A DNA stretch of 64,000 bases. Origin: Ianthella basta. Its lineage: Eukaryota > Porifera > Demospongiae > Verongiida > Ianthellidae. This document shows, one piece after another, positions 18,091 through 28,464 of the stretch (its first letter is position 1; each line of letters begins with the position of its first letter). Position numbers and translations under genes: made by a program. The DNA lies in assembly GCA_964019415.1 (NCBI GenBank), contig OZ025869.1, positions 15,539,459 to 15,603,458 on the forward strand, given 5' to 3'. Below the pieces are notes generated by a model. That model made no database searches. It had not been told where the DNA came from and saw nothing but the letters and a program-made list of their open reading frames with translations.

Positions 18091-19095
18091 TCAATATCCT
18101 GTAGCTGCTCCATTAACTTCCAAAACTTTTGGGATGACTTTCTTCAAGTGATTGATGTAACGGCAGCACTTTTCGGGTGTTACTGTTCCCCAGAATGTCT
18201 CTATTCCCTGGATGAGTTCTTCCTTGTTGCGGGGCTTCACTCTTGTCCGAATAAAGTGCTTTAACTCATGCCAGAGGTTCTCAATCGGGTTGCAGTCTGC
18301 ACTCTCAGGTGGGGTTGTGAACAATGGAACATTGCTGTCTTGCAGAAATTTATGAGTTGCCTTGGACACATGGCATGGAGCATTGTCCTGCTGGAGCATG
18401 CCATTTGGCAATCGCTCCCGGAGAAACGGTAGTAGGTGTGTATGAAGCACCTCTTGGTAGACAGTGCTGTTGATTGAACAGTTGATGAGGGCAATGTTGG
18501 TAGCTCCCTTTTTAGAGATACCTGCCCAGACCATCACTTTGTAGGAATGTTTTGCCCGTGGTTTTGGTCTGGGAGCTTCTCCAACTTTCCTGTATGTGAA
18601 TGTCCGGTGATTTTCCAGCTGAATCGATGACTCATCCGTCCAGACAATGTTATCGAACGTGTTGCGTTCGTTGTCGCGTGCCCACAAGATCCTTTTTTTC
18701 TTTGTTTTGTGTACGAATCATCTGGCAATATCTGCTGCCATGAAATGTCCAGCCCAGAATCCTCCGCGCTCAAATAGTGGTACTTTTTGAGACATCGTGG
18801 CCTGCATCGGTCAGCATTTTCACCAGTTGACTGGCTGTAGTTTCGTCGTCTGCGTGCATTTGTTCTTCGATGATGGCGAGTACTTCGGGCGTGAGCTTGA
18901 AGCGTCCACCGCTCCCTGGCAATGAGATAGAGTTCCATGTTCCTTGTACTTGGAAACAATAGTCCAAACAGTCTTTTTGGGGACTTTGAGGCCTTCTGCA
19001 GCTAGGACTTGGGAGATTCTCCCATAGGATACCTTCCACTCGAAATAAAGTTGAACAATTTGCTGTTTGCAATAAAGTGACAAGACCATCCTCAC
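18091..19095 (-). pseudogene. Tc1 DD34E transposase, broken copy
   Basis: An N-terminal helix-turn-helix region (YCKQQIVQLYFEWKVSYGRI, then TVWTIVSKYKEHGTLS) is read from ATG 19095. Around 18915 the frame shifts to continue as GSGGRFKLTPEVLAIIEEQM. A TGA replaces a CGA of the sister copy near 18770-18775, and an extra T in a T run near 18692-18700 shifts again. The catalytic part is intact from 18687 to the stop at 18091, with aspartates in VWTDES and LQQDNAPCH and a glutamate in NPIENLW, spaced by 34 residues. The first frameshift is shared with the sister copy, so it predates the duplication. Confidence 0.9.
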
Positions 19096-19297
19096 TTCTC
19101 TTCGCTATCACTGAACACCGCGGCCGAACGACCACGGTGCTTATATACATCGCTGTCGCATTAACCGGTAACTGTTAACTGGTAACCGTCACATGCTAAC
19201 AGTTAACGCTTCTCCCTTCGTCACCACCGTTACCGTTTAACGGTGAAAATATCGCCGGTTTTCGGTTAACGTTACTTTTTCTGTGCACCGTACCATA

Positions 19298-21131
19298 AGT
19301 CTAAAGCAGCACCTGTTCTGTTCCAAGTGAATACGTAAATTATAACAGTAATACTATTAACATACAGGGTAAAATTAAACAAATTTTAGTAAATAAATAA
19401 AACCACTGAATAAACATTTCAGCACACACAGCTAAAGAGCAGGCAAAATACAACTTTTAAGTAGGAAAGGACTGTGGGTGGAGCACGCTAAACAACATTT
19501 CTTAACCATGCTGTGTATTGGCACAAGATTGGGTTGGATGAGTAGCAAGTGTGATGGCCATTGCATGCACGTACTGGCTCTTGGGAAGGGGTAAATGGGC
19601 CAACTATGTCTACGCAGATGACCCAAACTTATGTAATTGGACTCTTACAAGAGTTTTTCACTAACACATCAATTAAACATAAACAACATGTTACTGCACA
19701 CTCACTGTCTGCGCAAGTGAGACGGGGAAAGAGAAGGAGGAGGAGGAGGAGGAGGAAGGACTTGAGATAGAGACCTCCTCCTCCAGGCCAGGGCTGGAGA
19801 GCTGACATCACCGAGCAGGACACTGCAGACTACCTGGCTCAAACACTCAGCAGGTCAGGAGATTCCGCGAGTAAGCTTAGGGCAGCAGGTAACAAGGGAG
19901 AGTTAGTGTTCTGACAAGAGAGCCGGCAATACAGAATCCAAGAGATGTGCAATAGGTGACAAGAGCAAGTCACTATTCTGACAAGAGAGTTGGTATTACA
20001 GAGTCTTTCTGCCTTGTGGAGGCAATTAAATAGGTCATCAGAGCTCATTACCGTGAGATGGCAATTAGTTTTTGCTGATGCACTTCAGAAGTGATTGGGA
20101 GCAGCTACCAAGTAGTGGGCAAGGGGCACTGGAAAAGGTTGATGTTAATGGTTGCTATGGTATTTCCATGACAACTGGAGAATGTACCTGCAGTCAGTGA
20201 CAGATACATGGTCTGCCACTCAGACTGTGCTAGTAAACCACCACAGCTGTGTCTGTGTACACCACTAGTCATGTCACTGTACAACTGGTCCAGTGGGTGC
20301 ATCTAATACATGTACATGTACCTGGTCAGTCTGTCTCCATGCAGTGCACCTCCCACTTCACAGCCATGTCATGTCCACTGTGAGCTCACTGTGTGTCAGT
20401 TCACTGCAGCACACTTTACACCAGCTGCACTGGGTTGGGTCTGGTCTGGGTGGACTAGACAACACACCAGGTACATGGCAGGGCCTGCAAGGATGGGACC
20501 AATGAATACCATTAGTGGATGGGGAGGCTGTACATCATGAGCAGTGCACACACATGTACATCACCACTCAATTCCTACATGTGACCACATCAGTGAGCAA
20601 TGAGAGTGTCAACTGGCTACTCCCACTAAACATGGTGTGTTGAGTGATGTCTGAGGAGGCATCATACTGACTGGGTCCAGTACATGAAGGTGGCTGGACA
20701 CGGAGCAGACTGAGGTGGGGGTGGTGTAGTACTGTAGCAGAACTGTGGCACGGCTCAATCAACTCACCCAACAACCCAACTGTCCGCAATCCCTCTTCCT
20801 GTGGAAGAGTCACTGAGTGCAGAGAGAGTGCACTCAACATGGGACAGGACAGCAACTTGCTAGGCCACCTTGACGCCACCACTGGATCCAGAAATTGGTC
20901 GCGCACGAAATACAGGACTAGTAGTCGATGAACGTCATGTTGCAGACTCACTCTCTCACTTGCTGCTGAACTTAGTTGCGCGCGCAGTCCACGCGTGCTC
21001 ATCACGTGATCACCACGCGGTTCAATCCCGCTCTGCACAAAGGCTCTTTGTCGATCTGACTGTGTTCTTGACGAAGTGGCCGAGGGCGTCGTCCGCTTCC
21101 TTAAACTCTCCTGTTGTGTGTTCTTGATACG
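19298..21131. other. Intergenic, upstream of the P4HA pseudogene
   Basis: There is a GGA repeat at about 19734-19757, no coding gene, and GC-richer DNA with several CGCG sites near 20970-21100 that may be the P4HA promoter region. A GGTTCAATCCC phrase at about 21020 resembles a tRNA B box but lacks a cloverleaf. The right-hand counterpart is 57660-59526. Confidence 0.45.
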
Positions 21132-22175
21132 ATGGAGGTGCTACTCCGCGTGGGAGCCCTCTTCTGCCTCTATGGTGCCGTTGTACTTCCTGTCCATTCT
21201 GAGATGTTCACAGCACTGGTTCACATGGAAGGTCTGGTGGAGTTGGAGGGTAGTCTGGCGAGCGAACTGCGGGGCTACATCAAGAGGGAGAAGGACCGTC
21301 TAGGCGAGTTGGAGAGGTGAGGTAGCTGTGTGTGTGTTTGTTTGCTGTTTGCATGTGTCCTTTCATGTCATGCCTTGTACACATGTCACAGGTGTCACCT
21401 CAAGGGTGACATGTTTAGTGTTGCAGTGTTTGTTGAGTTACATTGGGGGTGTCATGTCACATGTCACGTGCTTGTCATGTCACATTAAAGGTCATGTCAC
21501 GTCATGGTGTACAGTGTGACATGTCATGTCATATTGTGTTGTCACTCCCACTTCAATGCATGTCACTACTACGCTCACACCACGACAGGTGTGTACAGTG
21601 TAGTGGGACTCGTTTTCCTTCCAACTCCCACTCTCAAGGCACATCTGGAGTGGGAACACATCCTGTGATCACACCCTGCTCAGTGTCCTAATAGACAGGA
21701 TTTCCTAATTATCAATAGCTAAACACCACCCTCTGGTAGTCTGTTGTCCTCTGAAGCACAAACTCGGTAATCCTGTTCAGGCCCAGATGTGACCAAGGGT
21801 TTATTTCAAGCACCTCACCTAGGGGATGCCGCAGGGGGATTGTTAGTGGGTATATATCATTGATTGACTGTGTGTGCGTGGTGAAGTGTGTCAGTTACAA
21901 GGTGACTGCAGGGCACTCTGCACACCTGCAGTGGCTGTCCATGGTGCATGGTGCATTTGCACTAAGAGTGTGAGACTGTCGTCAGAGGGTGTTTGTTACA
22001 CACTCCTCTCTCTCTCCATTGCAGGATACTGGAGGGGGTGGAGTCTGCCCAGTCCCTCCCCCGTGCGGAGCCGAGGGAGCACCTCTACCACCCGACCAAT
22101 GCGCTTGCACTGGTACAACGCTACCACAGGGAGTGGAACCAGAGGGTGGGGGAGCTGGTCTACCGGGACAACTCA

Positions 22176-22345
22176 CATGGTGTGTGGGTGCATGCGTGTG
22201 TGTGTGTGTGTGTGTGGGTGGGTGTCTGTGGGTGTGTGCGTGTGTGCGTGTGGGTGAATGTGTGTGTGCATGTGTGGGTGTGGGTGTGGGGGTGTGTGGG
22301 TGGGTGTGTGGGTGGGTGTGTGGGGGTGGGGGGGTGGGTGTGCAG
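22176..22345. repeat. GGGTGT-rich low-complexity tract
   Basis: An intronic GT/GGT-rich run between P4HA exons 2 and 3. It is much shorter in the right copy (60591-60640), showing fast length change. Confidence 0.85.
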
Positions 22346-22704
22346 TCACTGTTCTCACACACTACCTACCTGTGTGTGTCCCTCCACCCCCCTCAGACCT
22401 CATGTCAGCCATCTCCTTCAACAAGTACCAGTTCCCCTCCTACGAGGACTACAAAGGAGTGGTCACTGCCATCATCAGGCTCCAGGACACCTACCTGCTC
22501 CCAACACACAACCTCTCACAGCCTGAGATGGCCGGGGTGCAGGCTGTGAAGATGACTGCTAAAGACTGCTATGATGTCGGTGAGTGCAGTGGACACCTCA
22601 CTCTGCAACAGCCTCTCATTTCAGTTCAGTGTACTGTTTGCTGTATTGAGTGTGTGTGATTGGTTGAGATCACTTGAATGGCTTCAGTCCTAGGGTACTT
22701 TGTC

Positions 22705-22955
22705 CACACTCCTGCCCCACCACTTGCCACTCCTGCCCCACCCCTTGCCACTCCTGCCCCACCCCTTGCCACTCCTGCCCCACCACTTGCCACTCCTGCC
22801 CCACCACTTGCCACTCCTGCCCCACCCCTTGCCACTCCTGCCCCACCACTTGCCACTCCTGCCCCACCACTTGCCACTCCTTGCCACTCCTGCCCCACCC
22901 CTTACCACCCTGCCCCACTCCTGCCCCACCCCCTGCCACTCCTGCCCCTCCCCTA
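22705..22955. repeat. 21-bp minisatellite next to P4HA exon 4
   Basis: About eleven tandem units of CACTCCTGCCCCACCACTTGC with variants end at the acceptor of exon 4. The array forms the pyrimidine-rich tract of the intron. The right copy carries a similar array at 61000-61232. Confidence 0.92.
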
Positions 22956-24321
22956 GGTCATGAGGCATACAACCAGGAGCAGTGGTGATATGTCCGTGAG
23001 TGGATGTTGGAGGCTCTGAGGAAAGCAGACAAGGAAGGGAACATGGAAGAGATTGATCTGTCAAGCATCTACGACCACCTGGCTTATGCAGAGTACCAGG
23101 TGAGCAGTGTACACACACAGACAGACACACACACATACACTAACCCCTCCCTCACCCCTCACCCCTCCCTCACCCCTCACCCCTCACCCCTCACCCCTCC
23201 ATCTCCCTCCAAATAGAACCAGACCATGAGAGAGCACTAAGGAACTTGGACTACTTCACAACAGAGTTGGCAGAGAATGAAGCCGCATATGATGAGGTGG
23301 TGACAGAAAATGTCCGCAATGTTTTACCAGAAACACTGAAATATGAGAAACTGTGCAGAGAGGCGGATCCAGTGGTGAGCGGGTGTGACTAGGAGGTGTG
23401 TCCAAGAGTGGGTGTGGTACAGGTTCACCCTCTGGCATCAGTGTTGTGTCACTGTTGTGCTACCCCTCCCCTCCCCCTCCCTCCCTCCCCCCTCCCCTCC
23501 CCTCCCTCCCCTCCCAGTCACCCAAGCAGCACCATAAGTTGCTCTGCTTCTACTTCACCAACCGAAGGAAGCCGCGGCTCATCCTCAGGCCAGTCAAGGT
23601 GGAGGTGGTCTTCCCAAGGCCAAGGATATTTGTCTTTAGAGACATCCTCTCTGAACAGGAGATGGCCCGACTGAGGGAGTTGGCTCAGCCTCTGGTGAGG
23701 GGCGGGGCAGGGCGGGGCAGACCCTACCCAGACCAATCTGCCCCAGGCAGTTTGGTCTGGGGAGGGTGGGTGGAGTAGGATGGGGCGGGGCAAGCCACAT
23801 GGGCCGGCACATGACTCTGGGAGGGCTGGGGGAGTATTGTGCAGTTAGATGTATTGCTAACTAGAGGTACAGCTGCGGGTCAGCCCATGTGCCAAGAGAA
23901 ATGTTAATCTTGCCAATTTGGTACGCAGTTGAATGACACTCCATTTGGATGGTGAACACACCAGCAAAGTCAGTTCTTGACTAACAACTAAGAATGTAGC
24001 GTTTCACCTCTTCATGGGCCTCATTGGGGCATGCATTACAGAGGATGACAATGTTGGCTCCACTTAGCGGTGAGATAGGCAGTGATTGGTCGATACTGTT
24101 TGACCAATCAGATGTCATGACGCTGTTACTGTTCAGAGGAGTGAATTTGCTGGTGTTCTCAATCATTCTTCAAAAGTACAGTGTTATTCAACTTTTTATC
24201 TGTCTGTGTGTGTTGGAGGTGATTGTGCGTGTGTGTAGGGGACCAGGGGCACACATATCCCTTCTGCATGGTCTCCCATTCAAATGTGTGGGAACTGCTC
24301 CCGATCCATGCCTGCCTACAG

Positions 24322-24392
24322 TTGCGTCGTGCTACGGCTCGGAACTGGAAGACAGGCCAATTTGAATCTGCCGATTACAGAATTAGCAAGAA
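24322..24392 (+). CDS. P4HA: P4HA alternative exon a (left copy)
   Basis: This 71-nt exon, phase 0 in and phase 2 out, encodes RATARNWKTGQFESADYRIS. Its donor is the weak GTACCG. It competes with the 68-nt exon at 25239-25306, which has the same phases and aligned sequence. Either can join exon 26437-26542, giving the expected S-G-W-L junction; using both would shift the frame. The same pair exists in the right copy. Confidence 0.85.
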
Positions 24393-24421
24393 GTACCGCT
24401 GGCATCAGTTTGTGTAGCTTT

Positions 24422-24472
<51 letters not shown>

Positions 24473-24487
24473 GGTGTTGAGCTCTGG

Positions 24488-24632
24488 TGACCTTTGACCC
24501 CAGACGATCCGTAGGTGACCTTTAACCTCTGCACATTGATAGGAAATGGTCCAATGTACTATATGTACTGTATATGTACTGTACAAATACATACTACGTA
24601 TACACGACCTGTGGGTGACCTTTGACCCCTGC
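24488..24632. promoter_or_regulatory. Paired DR1-like nuclear-receptor motifs
   Basis: GGTGACCTTTGACCCC occurs at about 24487-24502 and GGTGACCTTTGACCCC again at about 24616-24631, with a weaker GTGACCTTTAACC between. Read on minus this is a direct repeat of AGGTCA-like half sites spaced by one base. The pair sits in the intron between the two alternative exons and is kept in the right copy near 63170 and 63306. Function is unproven, and the repeat may simply be a tandem duplication. Confidence 0.3.
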
Positions 24633-25238
24633 ATGTTGGTAGGAAATGGTCCAACATACGTACTACTGTACGTATACACTATTGAAGTGCTTGTGATTGT
24701 CTGTCAGCAGACAAGTCTTTCAACGATAGCACACAGCCAACCCGAGGCACCTGTTCTGTCCTTTGGTAACATGAAGGACAATTGGGAGCTATTTTCACCG
24801 TTGTTGATCTTTCATCTTCTCAGCACAGCGCTTTCCCATTGTGCATTGAGCTCTCTGTAGCAATCATCTGTCAATCCAACCTTATGCTCAATCGTTGGCT
24901 GAGGCAATTCTGCCATTTTTGCGTACACCATTCAAACTGTGTGACCCGGACACCTTCTACTGCTCTGTAGGGGCAGAATGTGCCACTGCCAATCACACTG
25001 TTGGAGTAGCTAGAGTGTAGTGTGAACTAGTGCGGATCACTATTTTGGCTCACATTGCATAGTACTATTTATGGTCCAATGTCACACCTCCCTCCCCTGC
25101 TCCTCAGACCTACGTTTTTTAGCACTTGACCCAACAGCTACAGCTGTGTGTGCTGTAGTTGAGGAATAATAGGCACATTGGACAGTGAGGCATCATTCAG
25201 TTCAATTGATTTATACTGTAACACTTGTATTCCTTCAG

Positions 25239-25306
25239 TTGAATAGAGCCACCATATCAGCTGCTGATGGAACTCTTCTGCATGCAGACTACAGAGTCAG
25301 CAAAAG
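25239..25306 (+). CDS. P4HA: P4HA alternative exon b (left copy)
   Basis: This 68-nt exon (phase 0 in, phase 2 out) encodes RATISAADGTLLHADYRVS, aligned with exon a but one codon shorter. The acceptor CTTCAG and donor GTGAAC are good. Vertebrate P4HA1 has a homologous mutually exclusive pair of about 70 nt at the equivalent site. Confidence 0.85.
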
Positions 25307-26778
25307 GTGAACTCAGCCATGATAGCGAGAGTGGGCGGCCACTTTGTTGCCTTGACAACATGTAGTAGTTGTTAGCACCACCACCAGCTCAGGAAATGGT
25401 CCAAGTAATGACTTGTTGTTAGCTGTGCTCCAGTGAGCAGTTAAGAAGGGAAAATGTTTGTCAGTAGGCTAATTTGTGGTCAGTCGTCGTGGCAGTGATC
25501 TCAAGGAGTAATGGCAGGCATTAGGCTGCCACTGCCATGTACATAGTTGGCTGCCAGTCAGCGCCGACAAACACACTTGACTTAGAGGGAGTGGGAGAGA
25601 TGGATTATGCAATGATTTCAAGAATATGTCAACTGCTGTAAATTGAGCGAGAAGGGAAACTTCATCTTCGTCTAGTAACTCTGTCAAGGTGACATGGTGT
25701 CACTTTCCTTCTTCCCTTGTGATTGCGCTGCAATGCACAGTTGTGAGTTAGAACACTGCAAGTGGGTCAGTAGAGGCACCTGCCCAGCACCTTTGAAGAG
25801 CACTGCTTGTTCATTGCTAGTTCAAGCATAGTGTCCACCTCAGCCATGTTTCAACCTCATCTTCTTATGTATGTACCAGAAGTAGAATTCTCCAAAGCTA
25901 ATGACTATACAAGGAGTGGTCAGTGAGGATATGGGTGGGTACTTTGATGGGTCCTCGTTGGTTATGTTTGTGTATTGTTATCTTTGCACATCTCTACCAC
26001 TCTTTGTGGTGATCTGCCGTTGAATGGCTTTCACGTAATTCCTTGTACTGGAGTGTGTCCACCCCTGTGGGTGTTTCACCAGCTGTCAATGCTGTGTGTA
26101 CTGTGCTGCCATTGGGCTATTCTGCCCAGAGCACTGTAGGTTGGTGGCAGTGTGGTGGTGTGCTAACGTGTGCAGGAGACTACCATTAATGATACGTCTA
26201 CTGTCGGACATTTTGACACAGAGGCCAGTCAATTGCAACGTATTTGGGTTTTGAGTCAAGAATATGAGAATATAAATCTTGGACCATTTCCTATCGTGTG
26301 TGGAGTGAATGGTGTATGTCTGTCTGTCTGTCTGTCTGTCTGAGTGCATATGTGTGTGAGAGGAGGAGTTTGTGAAGCAGCAAACAATAACAAGTTCAGT
26401 CCCTGCCGCTAACTCTGCACTGCTCCTGTTGTACAGTGGTTGGCTCAGTGATGAGATAGACCCACTTGGCTATGTCCAGCGCATCAACAATCGACTGGAG
26501 GATGCTACTGGGCTCACCATGACGACTGCGGAAGACTTGCAGGTCAGCCATTTTGTAGTGTGTTGTCATTGTGCATCCAAGGTGTACTGAATTGTAGCCT
26601 TCATCATTACTGTATGTGTGTGCATTGTGTCTGTCTGTCTGTCCGTCTGTCTGTCCATCCATGCTGCTGCCCAGGTGGTGAACTACGGCATTGGTGGACA
26701 TTATGAGCCTCATTTTGACTTTGCAAGAGTAAGTTGAGATCATGTGACCATCGTATAACCAGTATGCAGTCTCTCGGT

Positions 26779-26823
26779 CATGTGACAGTCACATGACCCC
26801 TCAGTCATGTGACAGTCACATGA
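26779..26823. repeat. Two copies of a palindromic TCATGTGACAGTCACATGA
   Basis: The 19-bp palindrome occurs twice about 7 bp apart in an intron of the P4HA pseudogene. Each contains two CATGTG E-box cores. The right-hand counterpart lies outside the window. Confidence 0.6.
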
Positions 26824-27219
26824 TTGCAATACCTGTCTACTCTGTAGAAACACGAGGATGCCTTCTCAACTCTTGGCAATGGCAACAGGATAGCCACTGT
26901 CCTCATCTACGTGAGTCAATGGAGTGCACAGGACGTTTAAGGACCTGGGTTATCACTGATGGCTGTTACCAATTCTCCCCGCCCCTCCTCTCTCCTCCCC
27001 TCCCCTCCACTCCCCTCCCCTCCCCTCTTACGCAGATGAGCAATGTCACACTCGGTGGGGCCACTGTCTTCACTGAATTGGGAACGAGAATTGCACCAAT
27101 CAATGTGAGTGAACTGCTTCATCAGTGACATGTCACTATAGTACAACTGTCACTGTCATATTGTGTCACATAGCAAGCATCTGTCACTGTATGCACAACA
27201 GCATCTCGCAAGATTGCTG

Positions 27220-27730
27220 GCTTTACCTCCACCCCATCCCTCCCCCCACCCCTCCCCTACCCCACCCCACCCCTTCCCCTACCCCACCCCTTCCCCTACC
27301 CCTCTCCCCTCCCTCCCCCACCCCTCCCCTCCCCTACCCATCCCTCCCCTACCCCACCCCTCCCCTACCCTATCTCTCCCCTACCCCACCCTCCCCTATC
27401 CCACCCCTCCCCTACCCTCCCCTACCCTACCTTATCCCTCCCCTCCCCTACCCCTCCCCTCCCCTACCCTATCCCTCCCCTACCCCACCCCTCCCCTACC
27501 CTATCTCTCCCCTATCCCACCCCTCCCCTACCCTATCTCTCCCCTCCCCTCCCCTATCCCTCCCCTACCCCACCCCTTCCCCTACCCCTCTCCCCTCCCT
27601 CCCCCACCCCTCCCCTACCCTATCTCTCCCCTACCCCACCCTCCCCTACCCCTCCCCTACCCCTCCCCTACCCTACCCCTCCCCTACCCTACCCTATCCC
27701 TCCCCTACCCATCCCTCCCCTACCCCACCC
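27220..27730. repeat. CCCCT/CCCTA-rich low-complexity tract
   Basis: About 500 bp of irregular CCCCTCCCCTACC repeats in the intron after exon 27036-27104. The long proline-serine frames here are artefacts. Confidence 0.95.
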
Positions 27731-27732
27731 CC

Positions 27733-27870
27733 TAATATTTTACCAGAAACATTGAAATATGAGAAACTGTGCAGAGAGGCGGATCCAATGGTGAGTGGGT
27801 GTGACTAAGGGGTGTGTCCAAGAGTGGGTGGGGTACAGGTTCACCCTCTGTGGTCAGTGTTGGGTCACCA
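27733..27870 (+). pseudogene. P4HA: Ectopic fragment of P4HA exon 6 with its intron
   Basis: The segment from ATTTTACCAGAAACATTGAA to the phrase GGTACAGGTTCACCCTCTG repeats 23315-23435, the last third of the exon at 23217-23374 and its downstream intron. It is out of place here, between catalytic exons, and lies beside a CCCCT tract just as the original does. Recombination between C-rich tracts could have copied it. Confidence 0.85.
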
Positions 27871-28119
27871 TTGTGTGTCACTGGAATGTGCAGATCCCAC
27901 TCCAATCCCTTTCCCCTTCCCCTTCCCTCCCTCCCTACCTTCCTTTCACTTCCCTCCCCTCCTCCTCCCCTCCCCCTCCTTTCCCCCTCCAAGATGATAC
28001 TACTTTTGGTGGAACTTAAAACAACCGAGAGATGGTGACATGATGACTAGATGGCTGCCCCATGTTGGTGGGCACTAAATGGGGTGAGTAGAATAGAATC
28101 CTAACAAGATTGCACTGCC

Positions 28120-28265
28120 TCCTCTCGTGACATGTCATCATGTAATCGTCACGTCATCTCATGTCATGTGTCAACACCTCTCATCTCATGTAACGTGTCA
28201 AAACCTTTCATCTCGTGTCATGTGTCAACACCTTTCATCTCATGTCATGTGTCAACACATGTCTC
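28120..28265. repeat. Short tandem repeat of CATCTCATGTCATGTGTCAA units
   Basis: Four to five imperfect units of about 33 bp in the last intron of the P4HA pseudogene. No coding potential. Confidence 0.75.
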
Positions 28266-28464
28266 CTCATTGCATGCTCTTCATGTGATGACCATCACAT
28301 TGAGATGACACTACTGCTCACTTTGTCATTGTGTCATCAGTCAGTGGACTAGTGCTGCTGGAATGAACAGTTCTCATTTCTCTCCAGTTTGCAATAAGTG
28401 GATTCACGAGGCTGAGGAGGTCCTTGTAGGCTCTCTCCAGAACAATGAATATCATTGTAGCTAA

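Larger units (their letters stand above)
15592..19295. mobile_element. Tc1/mariner element carrying a BEN-domain gene, left copy
   Basis: The ends are inverted repeats, CGGTACGGTGCATGGAAAAA on the left and the reverse complement of about the same sequence on the right, flanked by TA on both sides (15590-15591 and 19296-19297), as expected for Tc1/mariner. Subterminal sequences are rich in degenerate GGTTAACGGTTACCG-type repeats. Inside are two genes arranged tail to tail: a BEN-domain gene on plus (15839-17436) and a DD34E transposase on minus (18091-19095). Both are broken here. At 3,704 bp it is longer than a typical Tc1 element because of the extra gene. Confidence 0.9.
8312..25306. repeat. 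Segmental duplication, left copy
   Basis: From GGAAGGTTGTATTGTCAACA near 8316 this interval is collinear with 48891 to the right window edge. It includes the MITE remnant, Ty3/gypsy fragment, mini-ORF repeat, Tc1-BEN element and the first eight P4HA exon positions plus the alternative exon. Differences are discrete: the hAT element at 11421-13843 is only here; an insertion at about 49585-50405 is only in the other copy; 8435-8860 and 49008-49280 carry unrelated filler; and the 52-nt P4HA exon 5 is missing here. P4HA exon 1 is offset by 38,395 bp between copies. Confidence 0.93.
21132..28464 (+). pseudogene. P4HA: Prolyl 4-hydroxylase alpha subunit, degraded left copy
   Basis: Exons are recognisable at 21132-21316 (signal peptide and P4HA N-terminal region), 22025-22179, 22397-22579, 22957-23099, 23217-23374, 23518-23694, alternative 24322-24392 or 25239-25306, 26437-26542, 26675-26728 (EPHFDFA, holding the iron-binding His-x-Asp), 26848-26910, 27036-27104 (GGATVF), about 27994-28086 and 28388-28464 (NKWIHEA, stop). 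Lesions: TGA at 22986-22988 where the right copy has TGG; the 52-nt TPR exon after 23099 is absent, which breaks the frame; and the penultimate catalytic exon has indels, with TRW in place of the expected TRH that supplies the second iron ligand. It cannot encode active collagen prolyl 4-hydroxylase. Confidence 0.88.

Noticed and set aside
20990-21060. Possible tRNA gene (GGTTCAATCCC B-box-like phrase)
   Set aside because: No acceptor, D or anticodon stem can be formed around it.
22626-23136. Frames reading PAPPLAT or GGAGVAS repeats
   Set aside because: They are minisatellite translations on both strands. The real exon 4 starts only at 22957.
27125-27808. Proline-rich open frames of about 190-230 residues
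   Set aside because: They are translations of the CCCCT tract in an intron of the P4HA pseudogene.
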